Shown: positions 1-13,109, counted from the first letter of the stretch. The stretch is DNA of 64,000 nt from Phoronis australis (GCA_002633005.1 NMRA01000006.1:497000-560999); one strand, 5' to 3'. Translations and numbers: made by a program. Notes: generated from the letters alone by a model not told the origin.

Positions 1-235
1 GAATTCAGAAATGTTATTGGTTTATGTTCAAACATTTTATAACTTAACGTATTTTTAACAGCACAGCCCAGCCAGGCTAGATACGATCTCATCGGAGATT
101 TAGAGCAAATTATCGAACAAAAGAGAGCTGACACTCCAACCCTAATTGCCAGAATGTACTAAATCAGTCGTCAGTGTAAGATATTGGCTACAGCGATCAT
201 CCTTCCAACAATTTAGACTCAATGGGAGAACGCCG
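1..235 (+). repeat. R1 repeat family, copy A (second exon-like part)
   Basis: This stretch matches copies at about 24480-24740 and 40510-40780. All share an intron-like tract ending in TTTTTAACAG, followed by an exon-like block. In this copy the block reads openly for about 35 codons, including LIGDLEQIIEQKRA, and then hits a stop. The other copies keep the IIEQKRAG core with different stops. The copy is cut by the window start, so its first exon-like part is not visible. The protein family is not recognised. Confidence 0.6.
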
Positions 236-3200
236 TAATGCAAATAGCAAAGAACACACTCAGTTCCTTTCCTGTACATCGCTGATCGGGATTGTCAGCG
301 CACAAATATTCTGCTCTCACGCACGGTATTCCTCTCTCACGGATCTGAAGTCCCCCGATCAAGCACCAGGCACTTGTTGGTGTTTTGTAGTATTCCCACA
401 CTAACACGTAACCATTTGTTCACAATGAAATCAGCCCCCGCTCCCACACATTATTTCGAAACGTCCCTTTCCCTCCTCGGCTTTAATCTGATAGACGCAC
501 TGCGCGTCCGTCAGTCTAGAAATTTAAAACGAATTCTTCTCTCGCGCACGCTTGGCCTTCTCACGGTTTCAAATTTGACTTTGATAGTAAGAAAACTTGG
601 CTGCGATCGGAAGATTCTTAGCATGTGGCCAAGTTTTTTGGATTAGTCTTCATGCAGCTAGTCAGATATTATATCTTGGCACGAGCAGTGTAAAAATGGC
701 CATTTGCCAATTTGGGCAACTGAACGAAGGACTGTTCGAAACATAGTGATTATTTTCGCTTCAGCCCAGCTTCAACACATTGTATTCTTGTGGTCTGCAC
801 GCCGTTCATTACTTTCTCTCCCTAATTGCAGCATACACTGAAAAAGCAAAATTTCCGTTGTCGCGGGCCACTCAGGTCACCCCCGGCCTAAACATCCGCG
901 TATCGAACATTGTTGAAAGATCGGGTATTATGTCTGCTTATCCCAACCCCCGGTTGCGGGGGATCCGTTGAAAAATGACGGGACATGTTTTCAGGACTTG
1001 GAGTCATTTTTTCATGGGTTGAAAATTCTTCACATCAAATTTAGACCATGTGAAAAAACTAACGGGTGTCATTTTTTCACAGGGTCATTTTTTAATGCTA
1101 CACCGGCTCGGTTGGGTATATTTCCACTCGGTTTCGTGTGGGAAATTCTGTATTTTGGGTATAGATCGGGTGCGCAATTCAATCGTGCAGGTTTAATATT
1201 TTGGTTACCATGCACTTTTTTGCGCAAATTTTGAGTAACAAAACAAAGACCTCGTAAGCAAGCAGTACAAATCTACAGAACTTCGACATAAGTTAAGATT
1301 TTGCCGGGATTTGTTTGTTTTGATACAACAGAAAATATCTGATTTTGGAATACATGCACATAGTAAGCCTCTCAATAAAGAATACATTATTCACTTAGAT
1401 GTACATTTGTACTGATTTGGATGGCTGGTGGGTAAGTTCGGGCATGCAGAAGTTGTTTTCCAGTACAAGTAAAAGCACTTGTAATTGTCATTAATACCAA
1501 ATATTTACTTAAGTACAATTAACAAATAGCATCATCGATAGCTAACAGCGTATGATGGTCAATAACATTTTTAAATTGATCTTATATGGTCTCAATCACC
1601 AAGACTGAGGTGAAAACAACGCATGGTGGCTCCTCTTAAACTGCAGTGGCAGAACATACATGTAAATATCTAGAGGCAGCACCACTAAGCTCCATGGCCG
1701 AACCAAAAAATCCATGACTCAATGGCAGGACCAAGAAAGTCAACTCCTTAGCTGCAGCCATAACACTGCGAGCCTCCGCATGTCCTTACTGATGCCGGAA
1801 GGGCTCCCAGTGTTTTCCGCCATTTTTGTCCTGCGTAACACTTTCCAATCTGGCGAGCTTCATGTACATGTATCTGACTGGCGCGCACCCGGTCTATGTG
1901 ATGTCTATGCTCGGGATACTCCAAAACTTGTTTAAGTGTATGTTATCAATCTACCCGCTTTACAACAAGGCAATAGACTACACTTCCCTGAACTGAGGCT
2001 GAATTGGGAAGCCTTGACAACACGAACACGAACAGTTCGTGTATTTAACGCAACAAAACTGTCGTTTTACAAAGAAATACTCCCGTTTTCACCGCCAGCT
2101 AGAAGAAAATGAAATGCCTATTAGAACGAACGGCTATCATGTGCGAAATGATTTTTTTTCGTTAAGTGATGTCACACTATTGTAGATGTTAACGATGGTT
2201 GTTAGAGTCACGTGACTTCTTTGTATCGTTATTTTTTAAGCGTCAGAAGTTAAATAACGCTTAAATGTTCCCGAATCTGGTAAGTTAGCCGTATTAGCAG
2301 AAGGAAACTCGTAATTTTTAAATAAACAATCAGGTTAATGTTAGAATAAAAATTCATGACGATTCTAAAATATTCTGATGATACGATTTGTATTTGACCA
2401 GGGGACAGGGTTGCTTGGTAAGTCCTTCTATGTTAGAACATTTTGTTTGCGTATGGCCGAGTTGTAACAACCTGAGAAGATGCTACCTGAAGAAATGGTA
2501 TTGGCAAAGAGCCAAGTTTGCATGAGCTTACACGTTTGATGAAAATTACTTTGCAACGGGAAGTCTTAAATCTTGTTAAATTTGTGTGTAACTCATTCAA
2601 ATTAGGATAATCCTTGTTAGTGTCACTTAATAACTGCACAATTTATGGTACTATGGGCCGATGGCCTCGAAGTAATATAAAAAAGGCTACTGAGAATTTT
2701 CTCCATATCAAGCACATAAACTCGTTAATGCAAGCATTGACGTTGCGAGAGTTGACCCTTGATTTCTTTAGGGCTCTTATAACGGCTTGTCTATCAGAAT
2801 GCATGGATGGTAATTGTCTGATTGCCCAGTTCACTGTTGTATTTACATGTCACTTGAAAAGCACTGTTAATTGTAGTAACGCCGTAACAAAATTGCCATG
2901 CGAAGCCCATCTTTCTGCATCTCAAGTAAGAAGGATTGAAAAATAGACCCCTGCACCAGCTTGATCATTTTAGAGATTAAAACGGTCCGTGAAACAAAGC
3001 ACCTCATTCTTGTGTTCTGCTACAGAACATACGTCAGAAGAATTATTTGTTTGTGTACTTTAAACTTATGCGACATGAAAAGCGATGTGAGCTGCACGTG
3101 CCTTTGCGCAAAGTGCGACTAGTTCTTAATTTGGTTCACCAAATCTAATGTTTTGGTTTCCCAACGAACTTGAGCCAACGTTTTGGGCAGGAAATATCTT

Positions 3201-5656
3201 GTGACTTGGCCAGGATATTGTTAAAGTCATTTGCCAATTTGCTAATATCTGAACTTTCAGAGATTTTGGTTTCTGACTGCTAAAGAGTTTTGAAACCTCT
3301 GAACGATAGTTTCCAGTCCACCTCATTGGTGTTCCCATACTCAGTAAAAGAACGGAACAACAAAAGTCGACAAGGTATACAATTGAATCTACTCTCCAGT
3401 TTGTTACCACGTCTTTGACAACAGATGTAGACGCACGATCCTGATTGCGTATCAACAGTTGCGAACTCAAAATAAACTCCCACAGCGCCTCGCTTATTGA
3501 GTTAGATTCAACGGTGTCGAACCTCGTGGTGCGAATAAATTGACGTCACAGCAGATAGCTAAGGAAAATTGTTAGCTCTGCAGTGATTGGCGATATGTTG
3601 CACTTCAGATGCGGATAGGTTCTCGGCTGAATTTCCGGGCATATAAGCCGAAAACAACCATATTGTGCGTATTACACTATTTGGTCCCAGTGTATCACAA
3701 CAAACTGTCAATCCTTAACGCAAAGTTCAGATACGATTCTTGAGGTTACATCCTTGGATACCAATACCACTGATCTGGGTTTGATGTTGCTAACCAGTGA
3801 AAAAGTGCCAAATTTGGCATTTTAGGATTGTTCATTGCCACGCTTCCCCAACAACACGGCTCTAGTGCGAAGGCCATGAATTAATAGGAGACTGCGCTTA
3901 AGCGTCTGTAGGACAAGCACTCCTTTGTTGTTACTCCAATGCAGATTTATCTGCCAGAGTTTTGCCTCGTGATTCATGTCATCATGCTTAGCTATTTACC
4001 AATGGTCGGCTACTCAGACGCCAATGAGTGGAAAGGAAACAGGCAACATCCGTCATACAACCACCTTTGCCACTTTCACGAGCTTGGTGATTTCAATATT
4101 CATCCTCACAGAAATGTTCAGGGATTTCACAGAGCAAGCGTCTACGATAGCGGGCACTTCCACTATCCACATTTGGTAACTCCCACGATAACATTTTTAG
4201 TTTTGTTACCCCAACGCTTAAGCCAGACTGCGACTAACCCGTCCTAATCGATTCACAAATTAATGAGCGTAGCTTCATCGCGTTGTTGAAGAAAACCTAT
4301 TCGCTAATTTCTCATAACGCATCGATTTTAAATATTCAAAACGGCTAATACTTTAACTTTCATCAGTCATGTTGGTCGTTTGTCTTCTTCATCGTTCGGT
4401 TTTGACTTTGAACCTTGTACGATATATAGGCGCTTTGGTTTTAGACCGCAACTGTCTTGTCCAATACACATTGGGCTAGGCACATGAATATCGATTAGGT
4501 CACATCAAATTCGCTGGATATCTGGGTAGACCATTGCATGCTTTCTCGTCAACTTGCGTGGAAATCTAGTTAGAGCATAATAGTTGCCCTATGCATATGT
4601 AAGCTCTTAGGCGTACGTCCGTAGCCGCAAAGACCACATTCGACTGCCTATGTATTGACCACTTGAATCCTGCCCAGCAGTGTTGTAGTGGGGCGTTGGC
4701 GCATGTAGGCGCAGCCAACCACCTTTTTGCATTTGAACGTAGCGCCTACTCACCGTAAGTTACGTTCAGTGCTCAAGGTGACACAGCGGGCTTTCGGCGC
4801 CTACTTACCTATACTTTTACCATTACAGCACTGCTGCCCAGGGGGGTTTGTATTTTTCTCTGAGGATCCATATATCCAGCATGGTTTATGATATAGGACT
4901 TGATACTGGTTTCAGCAGTTTCCTACCCTGCCAACCCTGACTCCACCGAGAGACGCCCAGTAAAAGGGCATCTGCTGCACATGGATTCCCATGTTCAGTA
5001 TGTTCCTCCTAGCTACATCACAGGGCTAATCATGCACTGGGTTGTCCCCAGACAAGTGCAGCAGACGTTACTCTGTGGACCGCGATTTGTCCAAGACTTC
5101 TTGACAAGTAGTTCTGTTTTGCCTACCTCAAAGGAAATGAAATGATTTTGGCAAAAATAACGTAAAACTCTTAAAAATATCCCTCAAAAGGTCATTCTAG
5201 ATATATGAAAGATACTATCTTCGTTAAAATTACATCAAAACTCGTTTCAGAAAAGGTTAAAAAATCTAAGACGCTAAGCACTTAGATTGTTTTCAGTGTT
5301 TATATTTGACGTAACTGAGCTCTCAACCTATCTATATCAAATGATAATGACGCCAGTGAACAATGAGTTCGTGATTCAGACCAAAACCGCATCGCTGAAA
5401 GTGTACAATACCTTGTAATATAGGACATAAACTAAAGGAAATCAATGCCAAGTTACTATTTCTGTTTCGATAGCTGTGTCTCATTTTTTTCTCCTTCCCT
5501 TAGTCGTAAATTTTCAAAGCCGAACTATTTTTGAGCGGATTCACGAAATATCGTTTACTTCTGTATGTTGTTTGGTAGTAATGTCCGAGTTCTTGTTGCT
5601 ATCTGTTCACCGTTTGGTGACGTCGCCAGGCCTAACAGTGTTCATCTTCACTGCAG
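236..5656. other. No supported gene; AT-rich non-coding DNA
   Basis: Only short ORFs open on both strands are present, none with a recognisable domain. An ORF at 2614-2946 holds several cysteines and an acceptor-like TTTCTTTAG, but nothing confirms it. Four TAGGCGC/GCGCCTA heptamers occur at 4427, 4706, 4742 and 4798. Upstream exons of the gene ending at 6758 may lie here but were not identified. Confidence 0.4.
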
Positions 5657-6758
5657 GTCACGTCTTCAAGAATTGAATATGACCTACCCCTCTGGAATTC
5701 CTGCACAAACGTGCACAAAGGCTTATTCCTATTGAACACCGATGGCAATGTATTTCGACAACACGTGTCTAACACCGCAAAGAATAAACTTGTCGAAATA
5801 CGGGATTCTCAGCTTAAAAATGACAATCGTGCTACTGACTTGTCAACAATTTCTGGTTTGGTGAAATCGTTTGAAGAATGTGGTCCGTTTTCGTGTCGTG
5901 CCATTGCCACGATAAAAGCTATCGAAAAAGAGTTGAACGAGACATCTCTTATGCGGAAGCAGACGTTTTCTTCTCACACAAAGAAACCCGGTCTTCTTCA
6001 ACCAATGATAAGGAAAACCCTGTCTAATAAACCAAAGCGCAACGGCTTACTGAAGCCAATCGACAAGCATGTTAGTAAGTCAGCAAGTTGTACAAAGAGT
6101 TGCTTCTTTTATGCCTCTGCGGGATCTAATAAGACTAATGAGACCGCGCGAAGATTCAGCCTTGATAGCTCTAGAACCGATAAAAGCCACTCGTCAGAAG
6201 ATACCCATCACAGCGTGGACGTTTGGAATGGCGATAGCTTGTCAGCTAATCAATCCGATATGAAGGAAATTGCTCTTAGATTCAAACCTTCACAGCCACT
6301 CTCGCTGGACTTGCTCCGGAACAACCTGTCCAAGCGACAAGGAGAACTGGCGAGCGCAGAACGGAAGATGCTCCTTCAGAGCATTGATAAGAAGCTAAAA
6401 AGAGACAAAGATCAGATATGTGCGGATAAGATAAAACACACAAATGTTGAGAAACTTTGCGTTGAAAATCTTAAGACTAGAAGAAAGTCTTCCAAAAGAG
6501 GGTCTTTTGCCAGAGTTAGAAAGAGCCTCGCAAGTCATGCAGCTTTGGTTGATGACGAAAAGAAAATTGCCGAATACCCAAAAGACTACGGCCAACCTGA
6601 AACCAATTGATCATCGTCAACGCCGTAAAACACCAGCCATATTGCAGTTCACCAAAACGTTGCGAGGTTTGAAAATCCATAAGTCGCACAAGCTCGCAAA
6701 AACACGAAGCTTGTTGCCTTCTATTCCAGTCTATCTAGGTCCTCACTGCATTGAATGA
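5657..6758 (+). CDS. 3'-terminal coding exon of an unrecognised basic protein, with possible frameshift
   Basis: The exon follows a good acceptor (TTCACTGCAG) at 5656 and opens in phase 0 with VTSSRIEYDLPLW, continuing for about 317 codons to a TGA at 6608. The protein is rich in Lys and Ser and carries short related motifs, GLLQPMIRK and GLLKPIDKH. From about 6550 another frame reads on to a TGA at 6756-6758 and contains a third related motif, ANLKPIDHR. This suggests a one- or two-base indel in the A-rich stretch near 6555-6570, from sequencing or a real mutation; the annotated end assumes the second frame. AATAAA overlaps the later stop. No domain family is recognised, and earlier exons were not found. 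Confidence 0.6.
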
Positions 6759-6763
6759 ATAAA
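6758..6763 (+). promoter_or_regulatory. Polyadenylation signal AATAAA
   Basis: A canonical AATAAA overlaps the TGA of the downstream reading frame of the preceding exon. It supports the view that this is the last exon of a plus-strand gene. Confidence 0.5.
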
Positions 6764-8522
6764 ATTTCCAAGAGGAAGAATCTGTCATCTCGTGCTTAAC
6801 TTAGCTTAGATTTTGATGGAAAAGTACGTGTTGATGAATGCATTAATTATTAAGTAAACTACCCGGATGTAAAGATAACTGTATTCAACAGGAAACGGAA
6901 TTGAAAATGTATAACAAAATACATGCATTTTCACGCATTACCATACCCTTTGTTTCCATGCAATGCACGTGGAAATAATTACAGGCGCTCTACGTTTTAA
7001 CAAAGATTTACACGCTCTACTAACATGGTCTTGTCCATATGAATATGCTTGACTTACTGCTTCGCTAGGGCCTCCACAATTCTTTTGATGCCCTAAGAGA
7101 CCGCACTGAGGTAAAGCGCCTCTCATAGCCTTGTATCGGCGTAGCAATTCTCATGGTCTTGCTGCAATTCCGTGGCAAACGTTTCAACCAATCTGATTTA
7201 CAGATAACCCGCCACAAAGCAAATCGCTTCTTACTCAAAATAATCACACATGCAATTGCGCCACACATAAAATTGTTCTCAATAAGTCCCGTATTTAAAT
7301 AATGGACACGAGAATTTTTAAAAAAAAGTAATAAAAAATTTCCTTTGTAATGTTATTTCTTTAGTCTTGCTATGGTTAGATGGAATGAACACGCATCTGC
7401 GGATGAATATCAAAACACGGTTTAATTACATGAACAGTGATGTCAATCTTACCTCGTCACAATAATAAAAATACCAATTGCGAGGCCTTTTTCGTATAAA
7501 GACCGTTCTTGAATAATTGCTATGCCACCAACGGATCTGACATTGCCTTCCAATGTTAAGGAGTTAGGCTGTTTAACGGCAACGATCGCAGGCAACATGG
7601 GAGGACCAAGAATTTTGAGTTAGGGTGGGGTGGGGCAATGCAGAGTATTAGTCAGGATTTTGCCCGTCAGACATTCCCACCCCCCGAAATGCCAAATAGA
7701 ATCTGGGAAAACCGTCGTTTTGGGGAGGGGGCCATTGCCCTCGTCCTTAAATCCGCTACTGTACAGGCTCTGAATCATAACAATACAGCAGTTTGCAAGC
7801 CATGGTACGTTTTGTCGGTTTGTTCACAAAAGCCACACACCAACATTCCCGAAGCACATCGCCTTAATTGGAAAGATACCGGGATTTTTTGTATCTACGC
7901 CTCCTCGAGCCATTTTTGAAAATTCTCTGAATAAAAGGTTAACCCTAGGCGCATACAAGTACTTGACCGGGGAAAGAGAAGTTATGGACGTCGTCGTTGT
8001 TTCTCACCTTAACCATAGTCCAACTGACAAACCACCAATGATACATTACCACCATGTAAATTCAAACATGCCTTGGACTAACTTGCTCAGCTACTCGTTT
8101 TTGACAACCATCCTCAAACGGACGTTCTCGGCGAGAAATTATCAGATGCGCAGACGTGAGCTCACTATCTTCACAGGAGTGGCCAAACGCTCTAGTAACG
8201 AGTCAAATCCCCTGCGCTAAGTAGTAACAGAGTGTCAAACGTATTTTCATAGTAAAGACATCGGTCCTGATTTCAGCCATTGTCTGGTAGAGTCAATGGT
8301 GAAATTGGCGATTTGTATTAATATCACAAATACAATGTTTTTTATAGCTCTGGTCAAACATAAGGACTTCAAGAAGTTTTATATCTCATCTAAAAGTAAT
8401 TCCAAAAATGCGTTTTTCGGCCACAAAACCAATAACGCCTTTTAAGCGCCTCAGGGAAATTTTGAAATCTGGTCAATCCTTAAAGTGTTCCTCCATGACC
8501 CTGTGTCTCAAAAATAATGTTA
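6764..8522. other. No supported gene
   Basis: Only short unrelated ORFs on both strands. No domain, RNA gene or transposon terminus is recognisable. Confidence 0.4.
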
Positions 8523-9288
8523 TTAATACATCGTAAGAGATTTAATAACCTTTTGTATACTTGTTGCTACGAAACAAGCCAAACCTTTTTTAAACAGTAT
8601 TTTTCTTTTATCGGATTCTGCGCAATAGCTGGAAGACCGTTTCCGCCGTGACCATTGCGATACTGAGGAGTTGTGGGAAAGTCTTGGATAGCTGCCTTTT
8701 TCAGACATGAAGAATTGCGTTTGTGGAGGCTGCAGCTTGACTGAGAACGTCTCTGGGTTCAAAGCCTCTAAAGACGTGAGAGTTGGGCAGCCAGCATCGG
8801 TTTGTGCGCCGTAGGAGAGAGTGGAATGACAGTGTGGAACATGCGAGTCGGTCGGGGAGCCAAATTTTGTTCGGTATACATGTATTTCAGTCAAGGAATC
8901 GTGTTTCGACCAAACGCAAAAGCGGTGTTACGATGAAGGACTCGCCACCTTGTAAGTGTATTAACTTACAAATTTTATAAATAACGAACAAACTACCAGG
9001 CCCTCGCACCCGTCCCAGATGAAATAGCCTTTGTCAGTGATTATTAAATGTCTATTTTGTGAATATTGACCAACCTTGGTTCAGTTGGTTATGACTCACA
9101 AACAATCTGTATGTTTGCGGCACTTCTCGCGTAAGTGGGTCGAGTTCACAAGACCTCAAAGCCAACGAAAGTTCGTTAAGAGGGAAATCGAATTCGTTGT
9201 CTGATTCTTCTGGTACTGCATAATAGTTGTCCAGACAGTTCTCGCTCCAAATCGTCTTCGTCTTCTGATCTGTTGTGTTCCGCCATTT
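8523..9288 (-). pseudogene. Possible broken two-exon gene (minus strand)
   Basis: An ATG in good context at 9286 (GAAATGGCGG) opens an acidic N-terminus, MAEHNRSEDEDDLERELS, which stops after 37 codons. An overlapping frame reads NELSLALRSCELDPL up to a strong donor, TTT|GTGAGT, near 9075. After an acceptor-like CTTACAAG near 8955, an in-phase GC-rich, Ser-rich stretch runs to 8523 but is interrupted by one TAA. One frameshift plus one stop would be needed for a continuous protein. It may be a pseudogene, a gene with sequence errors, or chance. No family is recognised. Confidence 0.28.
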
Positions 9289-9706
9289 CAATTAATTGTC
9301 AAGTGACCAAACGTCTCCACTGAACCCATTACATCACTTGGCGGGAAACTTGGAAATAACAAAATTTTTCTTCAAAATTAAAACATTGCAATTACCTTGC
9401 ATAGAAAGTGCTGGTTTAGTTAGATTTTTTGGTATTCATTTCATATTAGCTTACCGAAATCTCAGAAACAAAGGAAATGCACAAGGGAACTGTTAAAGTA
9501 ACCCACGTGCTTAAGGTTACTTAGAACATTGCAGACAGGTCTTTACATTTAATCGCAATATCTACATTAACTATTAGAATTTGACAAAAAGTATATATTT
9601 TCTGAAATTAAAAATGACATAGAATTTGATTCTTACTTTATACCAATCTGCCACTAATTAAGCCACGTGACTTTAGGAAAACTTAGCAAAACGTGAGAAA
9701 GGTGCA

Positions 9707-9710
<4 letters not shown>

Positions 9711-9758
<48 letters not shown>
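9711..9758. repeat. (CA)n microsatellite
   Basis: About 24 CA units with one TA interruption at the 3' end, directly visible. Confidence 0.97.
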
Positions 9759-9763
<5 letters not shown>

Positions 9764-10194
9764 ACTCTTACATATATACTGTACCAACGAAATATCCCCT
9801 TTACATAGCACAGCGGTTGGTGTCGCGGTTTTCTAACTGATTCGTGATTACCAAATAAGAACGTCACGCAACTGTTCACAACTTTGCAAACATTTGGGAA
9901 GGGAGGGGGTAAAAGAAAGAGGCAAAGTAGGCAGGTAGAATCTCACATTTTGCTCAAGCAGACGTGACATGCGACTTGGTTGCGATACACGATAATCCGA
10001 TTAACAACTACTTTGGCAGAAGCTGAAAGTGATAGAAAATTAATCGAAACTTAATACAAAATCTTGTTTTAAAACATACCTTAATTTACATTCAAAATGT
10101 TATTTTCAGCTTGCTTAAGTACGAATGTTCAAGATGATTAACCTTTTATTTCACATAATAGCAACTGTAGGCCTATTTACACGTAGACAACAGG

Positions 10195-10689
10195 ATGTCC
10201 GTTATGAGTCATATACGGGAGAAGGTGGCGCAACTGGCCTCTTCGACGCACGCGATGAGGGCGCCAGTGCACACTAAAGTGAGTGAAGTTGCAGAGGAGG
10301 TCATCTCCACAAAACCACTTCAAGTGACTTCAAACCAACTAGATTGCAACCATTGTGAAGCCTTGAACAAGAGCGTAGACCCAAGGTGTCCGTATCGGAA
10401 GTCCTGCCAGTGCTCTGATTGCAGGAAAATGGATGGCAACCAATCGGTCGCACCTTTAAACCATCCTCACCAAATCCCAAGTGATGGCGCCACGAGACAG
10501 CAAGGGAAAGGTTCAGACAGTCACTGGTCCTCCCTGTTATTTCCGACTGCAGCGATTACTGGACTCGGAGGCATGGCAGCAGTGGTGGGCAATAGTCTGG
10601 AACCAGGGTCTGGCGAAGCGAGCGACGATGGCAAACATGATCATCAAATAGATGGCGATAAGTACACATGGGCCTTTATGTGGTACTGA
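10195..10689 (+). CDS. Cys-rich small protein of unknown family (last or only coding exon)
   Basis: A 164-codon ORF begins at ATG (AGGATGTCC) just after a possible acceptor, ACAACAG, at 10193, and ends with TGA at 10687-10689. The middle holds a dense cysteine cluster (CNHCEALNKSVDPRCPYRKS followed by CQCSDC), which could bind zinc. Further on lies a Gly/Ala-rich hydrophobic stretch (LLFPTAAITGLGGMAAVVG), which may be a membrane segment. The C-terminus is acidic/His-rich and ends TWAFMWY. Base composition is clearly more GC-rich than the flanks, and AATAAA follows 86 bases after the stop. The family is not recognised; upstream exons may exist, since the first base after the acceptor precedes the ATG. 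Confidence 0.6.
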   Translation: MSVMSHIREKVAQLASSTHAMRAPVHTKVSEVAEEVISTKPLQVTSNQLDCNHCEALNKSVDPRCPYRKSCQCSDCRKMDGNQSVAPLNHPHQIPSDGATRQQGKGSDSHWSSLLFPTAAITGLGGMAAVVGNSLEPGSGEASDDGKHDHQIDGDKYTWAFMWY

Positions 10690-10774
10690 ACGATTACACG
10701 GTGAATGATGGATTAGGTCGCTGTTAACGAAGGACACCACTTAAACTTGAAAAAATGCCTGTTTAAATAGATTA

Positions 10775-10780
10775 AATAAA
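10775..10780 (+). promoter_or_regulatory. Polyadenylation signal AATAAA
   Basis: A canonical hexamer 86 bases downstream of the 10195-10689 stop codon, on the same strand. Confidence 0.55.
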
Positions 10781-13109
10781 GCCCTTTCTTTACAAGGTTT
10801 GGTTGGTTGAATTACAGCTCGTTATTGTCCGGATTGTAGTGCTTTCCGGACTGCAAAATTTAGAAAACAACGGGACTCTGCCGTGGCTTACATGTTCGTG
10901 TACTATCCGTTGTCGTTCTCCAATGATTTACCAGGAAAAAGAGACATCGTGCCTGTCCGCCGACAGAATAACTATTGGCCTTGAGTGTTATAGCTGCTTG
11001 TGGTCGCACTTTGTTGTAGGACCTTAATCGAAATGGGTTTTCATTTTTTTACCCGCAGTGTGGTTAGGTGACTAAGAAAACCACCGTTCTTGAGATTAAA
11101 CGACCGACATGCCTCGATATATATGTATATTGAAAGCTATGGATGAAGCGAGATCAAAAGCACTTGGTATTGATCGCGGGAAGTGCTAACCGCAAAACCA
11201 ACTTACGTGTACCTGTGCCGCTCAGTCAGCTGTTTACTGTCACACAAACAGCGCACAAACATAAGACAAGTTCTAGAGTTCTGGAGACTGAATTTTTTCA
11301 TTCGCAGAAATCGTGTATTAGTTTCCACAACCAGTTGATAATTTTAAAGACCGGATCTGAATAGTTTTTGACCGGTGTATCTAAAAAGCTGGAATTGTAA
11401 ATATTTTCCAAAACATTGGTTATTAAATAGAACTTGCCAGTTTCGGAAATTTCCAACAAGAGATCAAAGCTTCATTCTCATGCTTGGAAAGTCTTACGCT
11501 TTTAGTTTAAAAGGTACTTTGCGTCTTCTTTTAATGATTTCCATTTACGTCATAGAGTTCGGACAAAAATAATTGAAAAATACCCCTTGGTACCTGTAAT
11601 CTGTTTACTCGAACTCGGATCAAAAGTTGACCAAGTACGTGNNNNNNNNNNNNNNNNNNNNNNNNNNNNNNNNNNNNNNNNNNNNNNNNNNNNNNNNNNN
11701 NNNNNNNNNNNNNNNNNNNNNNNNNNNNNNNNNNNNNNNNNNNNNNNNNNTCCAGTTAACTGAAAAAATGCACTTGAGTCATGTAGCGTGATGGCTGAAG
11801 TTTTAAGTCAGAGTCTGGGTAGAGTCCAGAGACCTTGGCTCCGACCCGTTGATCAGAGAAATTTGTAGCCGTGGTAACAATAATGCTCCAGCTCGATGCA
11901 TCTCTTACGGAATTAGCCGATTTCTATGATATTTAAGGAACGACATTTTCAAAACAAAGTGTCCGAAGTACGCGTCTGAGTTTTAATTAATCTGTTTTTA
12001 GATTAAATTTTAATTTTAGAAAAATAGTACTTAGAAGACACTTAGCCACATCCTACTCCAAAACCAAACATACCACAACTAACAAATTTTTCATTTGGCT
12101 TCCTAACTTGCGAATCATGCATTCAAGTGTATTTGGGGCTTGCTTTAGAGGTCTCGACGTTTAATTCGTCTAAATCGTGCGTCTGTGGTTGTAGATTGTT
12201 GATGACAAGCAAAACTGTATAGTTACAACACTTGTTTACAACAGGCTATTTTTAGATGGATTGTTTCGTCGTACCTTGTGTTTAAGGTCATGTAGACTCC
12301 TAGAGAGATGTGCAAATTTGGGTGATTTCGGAACGCCATAGTCTCAGAAATAACATTTAGAATACATATGGAATTTTTACATACATCATTCTCCAAAAAT
12401 GCTGCTGAAATCGCCTTTAATTTTTTATTTTTTAATGAGAGGCTATTAAAATATGGCTTTTATAACTATTACAAAAAACTGTTGCATAAAATGAAAACGA
12501 AACGACGTTTTAGAAAACTAAATAACAAAATTTTGAGAGTTCACCTTGAATTTTTATATCCAATAATATTTAGTCATGTTATTTATACCATTATTCCTGT
12601 AATCAATGTACCTTTTTTCTTGGTGAACTTTACTAAAAAGATTGTTACGTGACCCAATTAATGACACTGACATAAATTCAAAAATAAAAGCATATTGGCT
12701 TTCCACTTTCAGAAAACAAACATATACTTTCACAGAGCTAATTTCAACAGTTTTGTGAGTATTGGTCAAATGCACAGCCTTGTCGACGAGGAACTTTATA
12801 CGTGTAGCCCTTCACGCCGTCCTATCCCTCTGTAGGTAGACGTGTCTTGGTACTATATGCAGATGAATTGGCTCCTTTTAAGGAATGCACATATTAAGAC
12901 GAAAAACATGAATATTACACCACTTACTGCTGTAAAACATATAGTTTTTTAGAATTAAAAAGGCAATTATTTTGTCAAATTTTAAAAAATTGTGTGACAT
13001 GTGTAGGGTATCGTAAACTCCGATTTAATCTAAGTAGAGTGAATGCTGAGCAAAACTTCTTCATTTGCAAAGATAGGAGTTAACTGTACTTGCTCGACTT
13101 CGAATGTCT
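10781..13109. other. No supported gene; includes an assembly gap
   Basis: AT-rich DNA with only short ORFs. It contains the N gap at 11642-11750. The left part probably includes downstream sequence of the plus-strand gene, and the right part the 3' UTR and downstream sequence of CLN6. Confidence 0.4.
11642..11750. other. Assembly gap (109 N)
   Basis: Run of 109 undetermined bases. Confidence 0.99.

Noticed and set aside
2614-2946. 110-codon plus-strand ORF with several cysteines, acceptor- and donor-like ends
   Set aside because: The opposite strand is also open, codon content is not distinct from the flanks, and no related exon was found.
3939-4247. 102-codon and overlapping 67-codon ORFs after an acceptor-like CCAATGCAG
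   Set aside because: Two frames are open at once and neither shows a domain; phases could not be tied to the 5657 exon.
12368-12775. Overlapping plus and minus ORFs rich in Phe, Ile, Lys and Asn
   Set aside because: These arise from AT-rich sequence; composition is that of non-coding DNA.
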